This document shows positions 9,972-18,244 of a DNA stretch of 64,000 bases, piece by piece (positions within the stretch are counted from its first letter, which is position 1; each line of letters opens with the position of its first letter). The notes under the pieces are model-generated. The model was given only the letters and a program-made list of their open reading frames with translations. It was not told the origin of the DNA and did no database searches. The stretch is from JBMDXB01 sp048594885 (GTDB taxonomy: Bacteria > Acidobacteriota > Vicinamibacteria > Vicinamibacterales > 2-12-FULL-66-21): positions 4,448 through 68,447 of the forward strand of contig JBMDXB010000037.1 of the NCBI GenBank assembly GCA_048594885.1, read 5' to 3'. A program made the translations under genes and the position numbers.

Positions 9972-10586
9972 CTAGCTCGTGAGCGCGCTGGCGACGAACG
10001 CCGTGCCGACCACCGCGGCCGCGAGCATCATCGCGATCACGGAGACGACGATCACGACGAGAATCGAGACCACGAGGTAGGGGATGACCTTCGCCTCCGG
10101 CGTCTTCATCAGCACCGGGAGCCCGAGGTACATCAGGTAGATCGAATACAGGGCGCCGACCAACGCGATCAGCGAGCCGAGGATCGGGATCACGTTCGCT
10201 ACGCCCGCGACCCAGGCTGCGGTGTAGGCGTAGGCGACCAGCTTCAGCGCCTGGATCAGGCTCGGTTTGGACTCGAACGTCGGCGCGAGCTTGTCGATGA
10301 TGAACGCGCAGACATAGACGCCGGCGAGCGCCAGCGCATAGCCGACGATCGCGCCGGCCAGCCCGGCAGCGATGCCGACCCTGAACAGGCCGAAGCCGAG
10401 AATCGACGATCCGATGAAGCCGGCCAGCGGCGGGATCGCCGCGAGGATCATGATGTAGCCGGTATAGAGCTTCGCGACGTCGGTCGATTCGGCGTCGATG
10501 ACGGGCCATTCCGTCTTCGGGCTTGTCAGAATCTTCGTGACGCGGTCTTTCAGGTTCGGGACGTTGACATCAGCGACCTGCATCAT
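9972..10586 (-). CDS. Yip1-family membrane protein
   Basis: 204 aa, about five predicted membrane helices after a soluble N-terminus (VADVNVPNLKDRVTKILTSPKTEWPVI). That N-terminus is the usual start of bacterial Yip1/DUF1282 proteins. Helices include GYIMILAAIPPLAGFIGSSI, AIVGYALALAGVYVCAFII and LVVSILVVIVVSVIAMMLAA. Function in bacteria is poorly known; the domain is named after Rab-interacting proteins of eukaryotes. It follows the TPR gene by 18 nt on the same strand, so the two are probably one transcript. Confidence 0.8.
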   Translation of the reverse strand: MMQVADVNVPNLKDRVTKILTSPKTEWPVIDAESTDVAKLYTGYIMILAAIPPLAGFIGSSILGFGLFRVGIAAGLAGAIVGYALALAGVYVCAFIIDKLAPTFESKPSLIQALKLVAYAYTAAWVAGVANVIPILGSLIALVGALYSIYLMYLGLPVLMKTPEAKVIPYLVVSILVVIVVSVIAMMLAAAVVGTAFVASALTS

Positions 10587-10604
10587 CTGGGTTCTCCTTT
10601 ACGA

Positions 10605-12215
10605 CTACGACGCCTTGAACGAGCGTGCCTCCTGAAGCTCCGGGCGTCCCGAAGCGTCCCCCGCCTTGCAGATATCGAGGAGCAGCGCGAAATACTTGCG
10701 TCCCGCCGCACGGTTCCCCGAAGCAATCGCGGCTTTTGCGGCATTGTAAGTCGTCCGGAACCGGTTTGGCTCCTTAATCATCGTCGCCTCGAATTCCTTC
10801 AGCGCGTCGGCCGGCCGGCCGGTGGCGAGCAGCATCTCGCCGAGCACTTCCCGCGCCGGGACGAGCGGGCCCGGCGAGATGGCGCTCTTGTCGGTCGCGT
10901 CTTCGGCGGCGACGGCCTTGCGCATCGACTCGACGGCTTCGTCCTTCCGCCCCGCGGCGAACGCCAGCCAGGCCTCGGCGACCTGCCGCTGAATGGCGAC
11001 CTGCTCGGACCACTCGGCGTCCTTCGCCGCGGCAAGCTTCTCGGCGTGCCTGCGCAGCTCCGCGAGATCGGCGCGGGCGGCTTCGACGTTGCCGCTGCGC
11101 GAGGCGCCGACGCTGCGCGCGAAGCGTGTCACCGCATCGACCCACGGATACGGCGTTGGCCTTGATTCGAGAGCGGCCGCGGCTTTCCAGTCACCGCGCT
11201 CCATCGCGTAGCGCGCGGGAATCGCGGCGATGGCGTACAGGCCTGCCGGCAGCGGCGCCGCTCCGCCCATCGCGTTGGTATCGAGCTTCGCGGCGATGCG
11301 CGGCGCTTCCTCCACGACTTTGCGCGCGGCCGCGTCCTGGCCGCTCTGCAGGTAGGCGTAAACCTGATAGTCCATCGCGTGCAGCGCCTCGGCGTGGACG
11401 CCTTCCTTGATCGCCGCGTTGGCCGAGGCGATGTTGGTGTCGATCGACTCCTGCCAGTAGCCGACACGCGTGAAGGTGTGCGACGGCATGTGCAGCGCGT
11501 GCGGCGCCGACGGCGCGATCTTCGCGTAGCGGCGCGCGGCCGCGAGCGCCTTCGCCGCCAGCGGCGGATGGTCGTAGGCGTGAATGATGTAGTGGGCGAG
11601 GCCGGGATGTTCGGGCTGGTCCTTCCACAGCTTCTCGAGGATCGCGGCGGCCTTGAGCTGCTGCGCGTAGGTCTTGTCGCTGCGCAGCGCCGTCTGGTTC
11701 ACCGCCAGCGCGTAGAACGCCGCGGCTTCGCGATCGTCGGGGTAGGTCCTGTAAACGTGCTCCATCGCGCGCTCGTAGGCGAGCACGCGCGTGCGCTGAT
11801 CGACCGTCTGGTAATCGTCGAAGAGCGAGGCGATCGCGGCGATGTAGTCCTGCTCACGCCTGGTCGGCTTGCCCGTCGTCTGCGCGCGCTCGACGGCGGC
11901 CCAGCCCGACTCGAGCGCCTTCTGAGAGCGCAAACCCGCGAACGGGTTGCTCCAGTACGTCATGGCGATGCCCCACTGCGCCATCGCGCACGACGGATCC
12001 TTCGCGGCGACGCCTTCGAACGCCTGCTTGGCCGCCGAGAACGAGAAGGAGTGCAGCAGCGCCACGGCGCGATTGAACGCCGGCGCGACGTCCTTGCTGC
12101 ACGACGTCGAGAACTCCACCTTCCCCAACTGTTCCGGCACACCGTGATCGTGCTGGCCGGCGTGCTGCGCCACCGCCACGGCTGTTGCGAGGAAAACGAA
12201 AGCGAGGGTACGCAT
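10605..12215 (-). CDS. Exported TPR-repeat protein
   Basis: 536 aa with a Sec signal (MRTLAFVFLATAVAVA). The remainder is made of helical pairs of the tetratricopeptide type, such as AFEGVAAKDPSCAMAQWGIA, AALAEAWLAF-like helices and ALKEFEATMIKEPNRFRTTY. Conserved His-rich patches (HYIIHAYDHPPLA, HALHMPSHTFTRVG) recur in this widespread acidobacterial exported family. TPR arrays usually mediate protein-protein contacts; the patches hint at a metal site, which is speculative. It leads a likely two-gene operon with the Yip1 gene. Confidence 0.75.
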   Translation of the reverse strand: MRTLAFVFLATAVAVAQHAGQHDHGVPEQLGKVEFSTSCSKDVAPAFNRAVALLHSFSFSAAKQAFEGVAAKDPSCAMAQWGIAMTYWSNPFAGLRSQKALESGWAAVERAQTTGKPTRREQDYIAAIASLFDDYQTVDQRTRVLAYERAMEHVYRTYPDDREAAAFYALAVNQTALRSDKTYAQQLKAAAILEKLWKDQPEHPGLAHYIIHAYDHPPLAAKALAAARRYAKIAPSAPHALHMPSHTFTRVGYWQESIDTNIASANAAIKEGVHAEALHAMDYQVYAYLQSGQDAAARKVVEEAPRIAAKLDTNAMGGAAPLPAGLYAIAAIPARYAMERGDWKAAAALESRPTPYPWVDAVTRFARSVGASRSGNVEAARADLAELRRHAEKLAAAKDAEWSEQVAIQRQVAEAWLAFAAGRKDEAVESMRKAVAAEDATDKSAISPGPLVPAREVLGEMLLATGRPADALKEFEATMIKEPNRFRTTYNAAKAAIASGNRAAGRKYFALLLDICKAGDASGRPELQEARSFKAS

Positions 12216-12555
12216 CTTCAGGGCCTCCTCCTGTGCGGAGGATCCTAACCGCGTTTCGCTGCTGGATGCGGATTACATTTTCGCGGCGACGGGGCTACAG
12301 GAGGAGGGGAGGAGGGGAGCACTTCTTTCTTTTTAAGAACAGATGCTGCTTCGGAAAATGAGAGCCGCTGGACGGGCAGACGGCGGGCTGCGCGATCAGG
12401 AAGGCACGAAGCCACGAAGACACGAAAACAACAGGGTTTCGTGCCTTCGCGCCTTCGTGGGAGCCGCAGGCTGGCGTGGCCGCGGACTTTTCATGCTGCG
12501 GGGTGAGCGGAGCTCATGGTGACTCCTGTCTCTGCGAGATCTCCGAGACGGACCG
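12216..12555. repeat. Intergenic region with ACGAAG-type palindrome
   Basis: This 340-nt gap has no credible gene. It holds a palindrome built of GGCACGAAG / CTTCGTG units: left arm about 12401-12426 and right arm about 12437-12460, with a 10-nt loop. Upstream of the TPR gene start is an A/T-richer stretch (TTCTTTCTTTTTAAGAACAG near 12326), which could hold its promoter. I could not place -35/-10 boxes. Confidence 0.6.
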
Positions 12556-13155
12556 TTACGCGCTCGCTCGGCGAGCTGGCGCCGGAGGAGCCGTTGGCGT
12601 ACCTGAGCTGGTCTTGCGGAGCGATTGCGGCAGGAAGCGATCGATCTCCTCGTCGCTGAGCACCGCCTCGTCGGCGGTCGCGAGCGACTGGCGCGCGCTC
12701 TGGTACACCGGGCGATCGAGCATCGGCGCGTGCTCGTCGATGGAATGCAGTTCCTGGAGGAGCGCGTCGCGGCGCAGGCGCAACGCGTCGAGGTCGAGCA
12801 CGCCGTCGCGGACCTCGGAGAGCAGCGCGCGGTACTTCTCGCGGATGAGCCACAGGCGCGCGGCGCACCAGCGGTGCGCGTAGATCCGCGCCTCGAGATT
12901 GACCGCGACGTAGATGGTGAAGAGCGCGAGGGCAATGCCGCTCAGCACCGCCGCGACGACCGCCCACCGCATATCCCCCCGAATAGCGGACGCGATCGCC
13001 GCGGCCAGTGCGCCGCCAATCAGCGTGAGCTCGCCAAGACGCAAGTACCAGACGCGGCGCGAGAGCCGCTCCGCGAATTCCGTGTGCGCACGATAGCTGT
13101 GCACGACTCCGCCAAAGCTGAGCCGAATGTGATCGAGAAGCGTGACCTGGAACAT
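12556..13155 (-). CDS. SLATT-like two-TM membrane protein
   Basis: About 199 aa from ATG 13155; a TTG at 13179 would add 8 residues. The N-terminus FQVTLLDHIRLSFGGVVHSY leads into two close transmembrane helices (LTLIGGALAAAIASAI and AVVAAVLSGIALALFTIYVAVN). A helical cytoplasmic tail with WCAARLWLIREKYRALL follows. This layout matches the SLATT / DUF4231 family, 2-TM proteins proposed as pore-forming effectors in nucleotide-signal conflict systems. No SMODS, SLOG or other sensor gene is adjacent. It could equally be a housekeeping relative. Assignment is from remembered pattern, not an alignment. Confidence 0.55.
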   Translation of the reverse strand: MFQVTLLDHIRLSFGGVVHSYRAHTEFAERLSRRVWYLRLGELTLIGGALAAAIASAIRGDMRWAVVAAVLSGIALALFTIYVAVNLEARIYAHRWCAARLWLIREKYRALLSEVRDGVLDLDALRLRRDALLQELHSIDEHAPMLDRPVYQSARQSLATADEAVLSDEEIDRFLPQSLRKTSSGTPTAPPAPARRASA

Positions 13156-13288
13156 GGTGTTGGCCGGGCTGCTGTGCAATTCACCGGCCCAGGTATCGGC
13201 TGCAATTTTTCGCCGGATTTTCGGGTGCTCGGATGCGGCGGGCGCTGCCGATCAGGTAATTCCTACCGCAGCAATTTTTTACGCGGAA

Positions 13289-13319
13289 CGAAAAAGGGCC
13301 GCGGCGTGAGCCGCGGCCC
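13289..13319 (-). terminator. Rho-independent terminator of the Gfo/Idh gene
   Basis: On the minus strand, a perfect 10-bp GC stem (13310-13319 with 13296-13305, loop 4 nt) is followed directly by a T-run complementary to AAAAA at 13291-13295. It sits about 29 nt past the stop at 13348. Confidence 0.8.
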
Positions 13320-13347
13320 GGACCCTCGGACTAATCGGACCCTCGGA

Positions 13348-14835
13348 CTACGAGTACGACTTCGGGATCTCGAATCCCTTGCGGTACTCGCGCGTGAGGT
13401 ACTTGTCCGCTTCCTTGTCGTTGACGAACTGTTCCTTCTGCCCGTCGAACTGAAGCTGACGGCCCACACGGTAGGCGATGTTCGCCAGGTGCGGCAGCGA
13501 CGACGACAGGTGGCCTTCGAGCGCGTCACAGGTCAGGATCTTCGGATCGTTCTTGCGGATGGCGTCGATGAAGTTCCCGTAGTGGCCCGACTCGATGCTC
13601 GTCAGCACGTTCGGATCGCTGCCGCCGGCCGATGGCGGGGCAGAGGAGCCCGGCCCCTTCTCGTTCCTCTCGCCGAGCGGGCCCATGTACGACTGCCAGT
13701 CGCGGCCGTTGCCGTCGATCCACAGCCAGCCCTTGTCGCCGTAGAACAGGTTGCCGATCCGCTGCGTGCCTTCATCGTTCGTGTGGTTGCCGCGCGTGCC
13801 GAACTCGAGAATCATGCCGTCCGCATAGGTGAAGAGCGCCGTCTGCATGTTCGGCGTCTCCTGCGACGACTCCGGGCCGAAGTAGCCGCCGGTCGACACG
13901 ATCTTCACCGGGTGCTCCTGCTTGCCGAGGCCCCAGCGCGCGATGTCGAACTGGTGCGGGCCCTGGTTGCCGGTGTCGCCGTTGCCGTAGTCCCAGTGCC
14001 AGTGCCAGTTGTAGTGGAAGCGGTTGCGGTTGAACGGCTTTTTCGGCGCAGGGCCGAGCCACAGGTCGTAATCGACCTTCGAGAGATACTGCGCGTCGTA
14101 GGTCGGCTCGTACGATTTCGATGTCACCGTCAGCGCGTACTTCTCGCCGGAGGCCATCGGGCCGTCGGGGTACTTGCCGATCGGCGGGCGCGGCTTGAAG
14201 CACAGCCCGCGCGCCATGTAGACCTTGCCGATGCCGCCGTCCCTGATGAACTGAATCGCCTGCCGCACGGCGCTGCGGCTGCGGTTCATCGTCCCGACCT
14301 GGACGATCTTCTTGTAGTGGTTCATCGCCTGCACCATGTTGCGGCCTTCCCACACGGTGTAGGTGGAGGGCTTCTCGACGTAGACGTGCTTGCCGTTCTG
14401 GAGCGCCCAGACGGTCGCCAGCGCGTGCCAGTGATTCGGCGTCGCGATGATCACGGCGTCGATGTCCTTGTCTTCCATGACCCGCCGCAGGTCCTGGACG
14501 AAGTTCGGCTTGAAGGTCGGCACCTTGGCCAGCACGCGCTGATCCTTGATGCGCGACTCGGCGAGGTTCGCGTCGATGTCGCACAGCGTCTTGATCTCGA
14601 CGTCCTTGAGTTGCGCGAAGCCCTGCTTCAGCGCGTTGCCCTGGCCGCGGATGCCGATGTTCGCGCAGACGACACGGTCGTTCGCGCCGAGGATGCGGCT
14701 CCCAATGGCGGGCGCGCCGTGCGCCAGCGGCGTGAAGAACTCGGAACCGACGGCGACGCCGGCTGCGGCGGCGCCGATCTTGGCCGCGAAATCGCGGCGG
14801 GACATGCCATTCTGGTCTTTCGGATCGCTCGCCAC
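13348..14835 (-). CDS. Tat-exported Gfo/Idh/MocA-family oxidoreductase
   Basis: 495 aa. The start is GTG 14835, set by GAGGAGG 7 nt upstream; ATG 14805 (MSRRDF) is an alternative. A twin-arginine signal SRRDFAAKIGAAAAG precedes the Rossmann domain (VVCANIGIRGQGNAL). The EKPSTYTVWEG segment carries the conserved Lys of the EKP motif. The C-terminal beta-sheet half follows (GNGDTGNQGPHQFDIARWGL). Secreted members such as glucose-fructose oxidoreductase carry NADP tightly and act on sugars or cyclitols in the periplasm. The substrate here is unknown. A clear terminator follows and a composite repeat lies just upstream. Confidence 0.9.
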   Translation of the reverse strand: MASDPKDQNGMSRRDFAAKIGAAAAGVAVGSEFFTPLAHGAPAIGSRILGANDRVVCANIGIRGQGNALKQGFAQLKDVEIKTLCDIDANLAESRIKDQRVLAKVPTFKPNFVQDLRRVMEDKDIDAVIIATPNHWHALATVWALQNGKHVYVEKPSTYTVWEGRNMVQAMNHYKKIVQVGTMNRSRSAVRQAIQFIRDGGIGKVYMARGLCFKPRPPIGKYPDGPMASGEKYALTVTSKSYEPTYDAQYLSKVDYDLWLGPAPKKPFNRNRFHYNWHWHWDYGNGDTGNQGPHQFDIARWGLGKQEHPVKIVSTGGYFGPESSQETPNMQTALFTYADGMILEFGTRGNHTNDEGTQRIGNLFYGDKGWLWIDGNGRDWQSYMGPLGERNEKGPGSSAPPSAGGSDPNVLTSIESGHYGNFIDAIRKNDPKILTCDALEGHLSSSLPHLANIAYRVGRQLQFDGQKEQFVNDKEADKYLTREYRKGFEIPKSYS

Positions 14836-14852
14836 GTGAACCTCCTCTATAG

Positions 14853-14932
14853 AGGAACTGACGCTGTCAAAGGAGTTTGGCCCTTGGTCTTTGGTCTTTG
14901 GTCTTTGCAGGCCGCCGTTTTCACCGGCCTGC
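14853..14932 (-). repeat. Composite intergenic repeat, copy 3
   Basis: Read on the minus strand it begins with a palindrome (14932-14907, GCAGGCCG...CGGCCTGC). Three tandem AAAGACCA units and GGGCCAAA follow, then TTTGACAGCGTCAGTTCCT (14871-14853). It matches copy 2 block for block and ends 18 nt before the GTG start of the oxidoreductase gene. A TTGACA there is too near the start codon to be a normal -35 box. Confidence 0.75.
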
Positions 14933-14995
14933 AATCGTAGCACACCGTGTAACGCCCGGCAGGCCGAACAGGTCTAAGCTCGGGCAGGAACCCAT

Positions 14996-15556
14996 TTGCA
15001 TCTTCAGAAACGATCCAGCGGCGAACTGGAGGAGCTGACGGCGCTCGGCATCTGTACGCCAGAGGGCGGCCCGCTCGCGCACCGGCTTCCGGAAAACCGG
15101 CAGCCCGTGCCGCGGCGGGCGATTCAGGCTCCCGCAGTGCTCAACGAGGCCTACGACTACGCGCGACCGTCCTCTTTTTCGCGCGGACTGAACATCGACA
15201 TCGGCGACAAGACGCTGATTCTCATTTCCGGCACCGCCAGCATCGACGAGCAGGGTCTCACGCGCCACGCCGGCGACTTCCGCGCGCAGTTGTGGCGGAC
15301 GTACCGCAACATCACGTCGCTTCTCGACGCCGCCCACGCCACCTGGCACGACGTCGTGCGCACGACGTGCTATCTGCGCGACATCGAACGGGACTACCGG
15401 GACTTCAACGAGATCAGGACGGCATTCTTCGACTGGCTGCGCCTCGATCCGCTGCCGGCGAGCACGGCCGTCCAGGCACGGCTGTGCCGCGAGGATCTGC
15501 TCGTCGAGATCGAGGCGATGGCCATCGTGCCGCGGGGCAGCAGCGAACGGCGATGA
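14996..15556 (+). CDS. RidA/YjgF-family protein
   Basis: 186 aa, TTG start preceded by CAGGAA. The N-terminal 40 residues look unstructured. From VLNEAYDYARPSSFSRG the sequence follows the RidA/chorismatase-like fold: ILISGTASIDEQG, then TYRNITSLLDAAHATWHDVVRTTCYLRD, and PASTAVQARLCREDLLVEIEAMAIVP with the usual Arg. RidA deaminates reactive enamines; longer relatives act on chorismate or pteridines. A Cys in the VVRTTCYLRD strand is common. It overlaps the next gene by ATGA, so translation is coupled to a DUF1549 protein, which is unusual for RidA. Confidence 0.8.
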   Translation: MHLQKRSSGELEELTALGICTPEGGPLAHRLPENRQPVPRRAIQAPAVLNEAYDYARPSSFSRGLNIDIGDKTLILISGTASIDEQGLTRHAGDFRAQLWRTYRNITSLLDAAHATWHDVVRTTCYLRDIERDYRDFNEIRTAFFDWLRLDPLPASTAVQARLCREDLLVEIEAMAIVPRGSSERR

Positions 15557-16962
15557 CTCCGCGGTGCTCGGACGCGGCGTTCATCCGGCGCCTGCACCTC
15601 GACGTCATCGGCACGCTGCCGGCAGCGCCCGACGTCCGCGCGTTTCTCGCAGACAACGCCCCCGACAAACGGCGGACGCTGATCGATCGGCTGTTGGCGC
15701 AGGAGGAGTTCGCCGACTACTGGTCCATGAAGTGGAGCGAGACGCTCCGCGTCAAATCCGAGTTCCCAATCAATCTCTGGCCCAACGCGGCGCAGGCCTA
15801 TCACCGCTGGATCCATGCGAGCCTGCGCGCCAACATGCCGTACGACCGGTTCGCGCGCGAGCTGCTCACGTCGAGCGGCAGCAACTTCCGTGTGCCGCAG
15901 GTGAACTTCTATCGCGCGATTCAGAACCGCGAGCCGAGCGGGATTGCCGCGGCCGTGGCGCTGACGTTCATGGGCACGCGCGTAGAGCGATGGCCGGCGC
16001 AGCGGCTGAACGCCATGGCGGCGTTCTTCTCCCGCGTCGCCTACAAGCCCACGCGCGAGTGGAAAGAGGAAATCGTCTTCTTCGACATCACCCGCGTGCC
16101 GCCGGCGCGGTCAACGGACCTGTTCACGTGTCCCGACGGGACGACGACGCGCCTCGCGTCCGATGCGGATCCGCGCGATGCGTTTGCGGCGTGGTTGACG
16201 AAGCCGGGCAATCCCTGGTTCGCGCGCGCCGTCGTCAACCGCATCTGGTTCTGGCTGTTCGGCCGCGGCCTCGTTCACGAAGCGGACGACATCAGGCCGG
16301 GGAACCCGCCGTCAGATCCAGAGCGGCTCGCGTCGCTCGAGCGCGAGCTGATTTCGGCGCGCTACGACCTGAAACACGTTTATCGGCTCATCCTGAATTC
16401 CGAGGCGTATCAAAGCGAGGCGGCGGGCACGCCTGACCCAGCCGGCGATCCACGCTTCGCTCACTACGTGGTCCGGCCGCTGGACGCGGAAGTGCTGATC
16501 GATGCGTTGTGCCGGCTGACGGGGACGAGCGAGCCGTATTCGAGCGCGATTCCGGAGCCGTTCACGTTCATGCCGGCGGAGCAGCGCGCCGTCACGCTGC
16601 CAGACGGCAGCATCACGAGTCCATTCCTCGAGACCTTCGGCCGTCCCTCGCGCGACACCGGTCTCGCCTCCGAGCGCAGCGGCCGGACGACCGCCGCCGC
16701 ACGGTTGCACCTGCTGAACTCGAGCCACATCCAGCAGAAGCTGGAACAGAGTCCCGTGCTGCGGGCGTTGATGCAGCGCCGGCGCGGTCCGCGTGACCTC
16801 GTGACGGAGCTGTACCTGATGTTTCTTTCGCGTTTACCCACGGACGAAGAGCTCACCGTCGCGGAGCGCTATGCGCGATCGCCGGGGATGAATCCGCGCA
16901 TGGCGCTGATCGATGTCTCGTGGGCGTTGATCAACAGCGCCGAGTTTCTCCACAAACATTGA
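15553..16962 (+). CDS. DUF1549/DUF1553 (PSCyt2/PSD1) protein lacking the CxxCH motif
   Basis: 469 aa. The N-terminus (DAAFIRRLHLDVIGTLPAAP) and DKRRTLIDRLLAQEEFADYW are DUF1549. DPRDAFAAWLTKPGNPWFARAVVNRIW through NSEAYQ and ELYLMFLSRLPTDEE are DUF1553. Most PSCyt2 proteins have a CxxCH haem-type motif between the conserved Gly-Thr-Arg strand and the AAFF helix. Here FMGTRVERWPAQRLNAMAAF runs straight through, with no Cys. The protein is short for the family and shows no signal peptide from the ATG at 15553. These proteins pair with DUF1501 partners, as here, in Planctomycetes and Acidobacteria. Function is unknown. Confidence 0.8.
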   Translation: MTPRCSDAAFIRRLHLDVIGTLPAAPDVRAFLADNAPDKRRTLIDRLLAQEEFADYWSMKWSETLRVKSEFPINLWPNAAQAYHRWIHASLRANMPYDRFARELLTSSGSNFRVPQVNFYRAIQNREPSGIAAAVALTFMGTRVERWPAQRLNAMAAFFSRVAYKPTREWKEEIVFFDITRVPPARSTDLFTCPDGTTTRLASDADPRDAFAAWLTKPGNPWFARAVVNRIWFWLFGRGLVHEADDIRPGNPPSDPERLASLERELISARYDLKHVYRLILNSEAYQSEAAGTPDPAGDPRFAHYVVRPLDAEVLIDALCRLTGTSEPYSSAIPEPFTFMPAEQRAVTLPDGSITSPFLETFGRPSRDTGLASERSGRTTAAARLHLLNSSHIQQKLEQSPVLRALMQRRRGPRDLVTELYLMFLSRLPTDEELTVAERYARSPGMNPRMALIDVSWALINSAEFLHKH

Positions 16963-16963
16963 T

Positions 16964-18244
16964 ATGGCGGTCACCCGACGCGACGCGATTCGAACCGGAC
17001 TGCTCGGCAGCGCGGGCCTGCTGCTGGCCGATCACCTCGCCGCGCGGCCGATGTGGGCGCCGCGCGCACAGTCCGTCATCCAGATCTGGATGTGGGGCGG
17101 CCCGTCGCACCTCGACACCTTCGATCCGAAGCCGGACGCCGGCTACGACTACTGCGGCCCGTTGAACAAGCCGATCGAAACGAACGTCCCCGGCATCCGC
17201 GTCGGTGAACTGCTGCCGATGCTCGCGCGGCAGGCCGACAAGTACTCGATCGTCCGCAGCATGACGCACGGCATCAACGCGCACGAAACGGCGTCGTACA
17301 CCGTGCAGACCGGCCAGCCTTCCGGCGATCGCGTCGTCCACCCGTGCGCCGGCGCGGTGGTGTCGCTGTTCAAGGGCTACACGGCTGGCTACACCGGACT
17401 CGTTCCGCCGTACGTCGTCCTCACGCAGCTTCAGGGACGGTTCTCGGAATCAGGCTTCCTCGGCCCGCGTTGTCGCCCGTTCGCCACCGGCGGCGATCCC
17501 GCGCAGGCGCGGTTCGTCGTCGAGGGCGTCGTCGCGCAGGGCATCTCCGACGAGCGGCAGGGCGCGCGCCGCGAGCTGCTGCGGCAGCTCGATACGTTCC
17601 GCCCCGCGTTTCCGCGCGACGCATCGCTCGAGGCGTTCGTCCGCGCCGAGGAGCAGGCCTACGACCTCATTCTCGGCGACGCGGGCAAGGTATTCGACCT
17701 CGCGCAGGAGACCGACGAGATGCGCGAACGGTACGGCCGCAACACGTTCGGCCAGGCGTGTCTGGTCGCGCGGCGGCTGGTCGAGCGCGGCGTGCCGTAC
17801 GTGACGATCAACTATCAGGGCTGGGACACGCACCGGCAGAACTTCCAGATCATGCGCCAGCGGCTGCCGCAGATGGACCGCGGCATGGCGACGCTGCTGC
17901 AGGACCTTGCCGATCGCGGGCTGCTGGACAGCACAGTCGTCTGGTGGAGCGGCGAGTTCGGCCGCACGCCGAAGGTGCAGTGGGAGGCGCCGTGGAACGG
18001 CGGGCGCAATCACTGGGGTCACGTGTTCTCGGCGGTACTTGCGGGCGGTGGTTTCAAGGCCGGATCGATCGTTGGCGCATCCGATGCGCGGGGCGAACAG
18101 GTGCGCGAGCGGCCGGTGTCGCCGAGCGACGTGATCGCGAGCATCTACGACCGGCTCGGTCTCGAGGCCGGCGCGAAGCTCCCGCATCCGCAGGGGCTCG
18201 ACGTCCGGCTGCAGAGCGGCGCGATGCTCGAGGAGATCATGTGA
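16964..18244 (+). CDS. Tat-exported DUF1501 protein
   Basis: 426 aa with a twin-arginine signal (MAVTRRDAIRTGLLGSAGLLL). The core resembles the alkaline-phosphatase/sulfatase fold: IWMWGGPSHLDTFDPKP at the metal/nucleophile region, ARQADKYSIVRSMTHG, NYQGWDTHRQNF and VVWWSGEFGRTP. No Cys/Ser-x-Pro-x-Arg nucleophile is seen, as is usual for DUF1501. It is the standard operon partner of the DUF1549/1553 protein, whose stop lies one base upstream. The pair is thought to act outside the cytoplasm, but substrates are unknown. Confidence 0.9.
   Translation: MAVTRRDAIRTGLLGSAGLLLADHLAARPMWAPRAQSVIQIWMWGGPSHLDTFDPKPDAGYDYCGPLNKPIETNVPGIRVGELLPMLARQADKYSIVRSMTHGINAHETASYTVQTGQPSGDRVVHPCAGAVVSLFKGYTAGYTGLVPPYVVLTQLQGRFSESGFLGPRCRPFATGGDPAQARFVVEGVVAQGISDERQGARRELLRQLDTFRPAFPRDASLEAFVRAEEQAYDLILGDAGKVFDLAQETDEMRERYGRNTFGQACLVARRLVERGVPYVTINYQGWDTHRQNFQIMRQRLPQMDRGMATLLQDLADRGLLDSTVVWWSGEFGRTPKVQWEAPWNGGRNHWGHVFSAVLAGGGFKAGSIVGASDARGEQVRERPVSPSDVIASIYDRLGLEAGAKLPHPQGLDVRLQSGAMLEEIM

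Noticed and set aside
14859..14871. TTGACA in the composite repeat as a -35 promoter box for the oxidoreductase gene
   Set aside because: Only about 30 nt from the GTG start, so transcription would start within or after the ribosome-binding site.
12625..14940. 771-codon plus-strand frame opposite the SLATT-like and Gfo/Idh genes
   Set aside because: Shadow frame; the minus-strand proteins have clear domains, a ribosome-binding site and a terminator.
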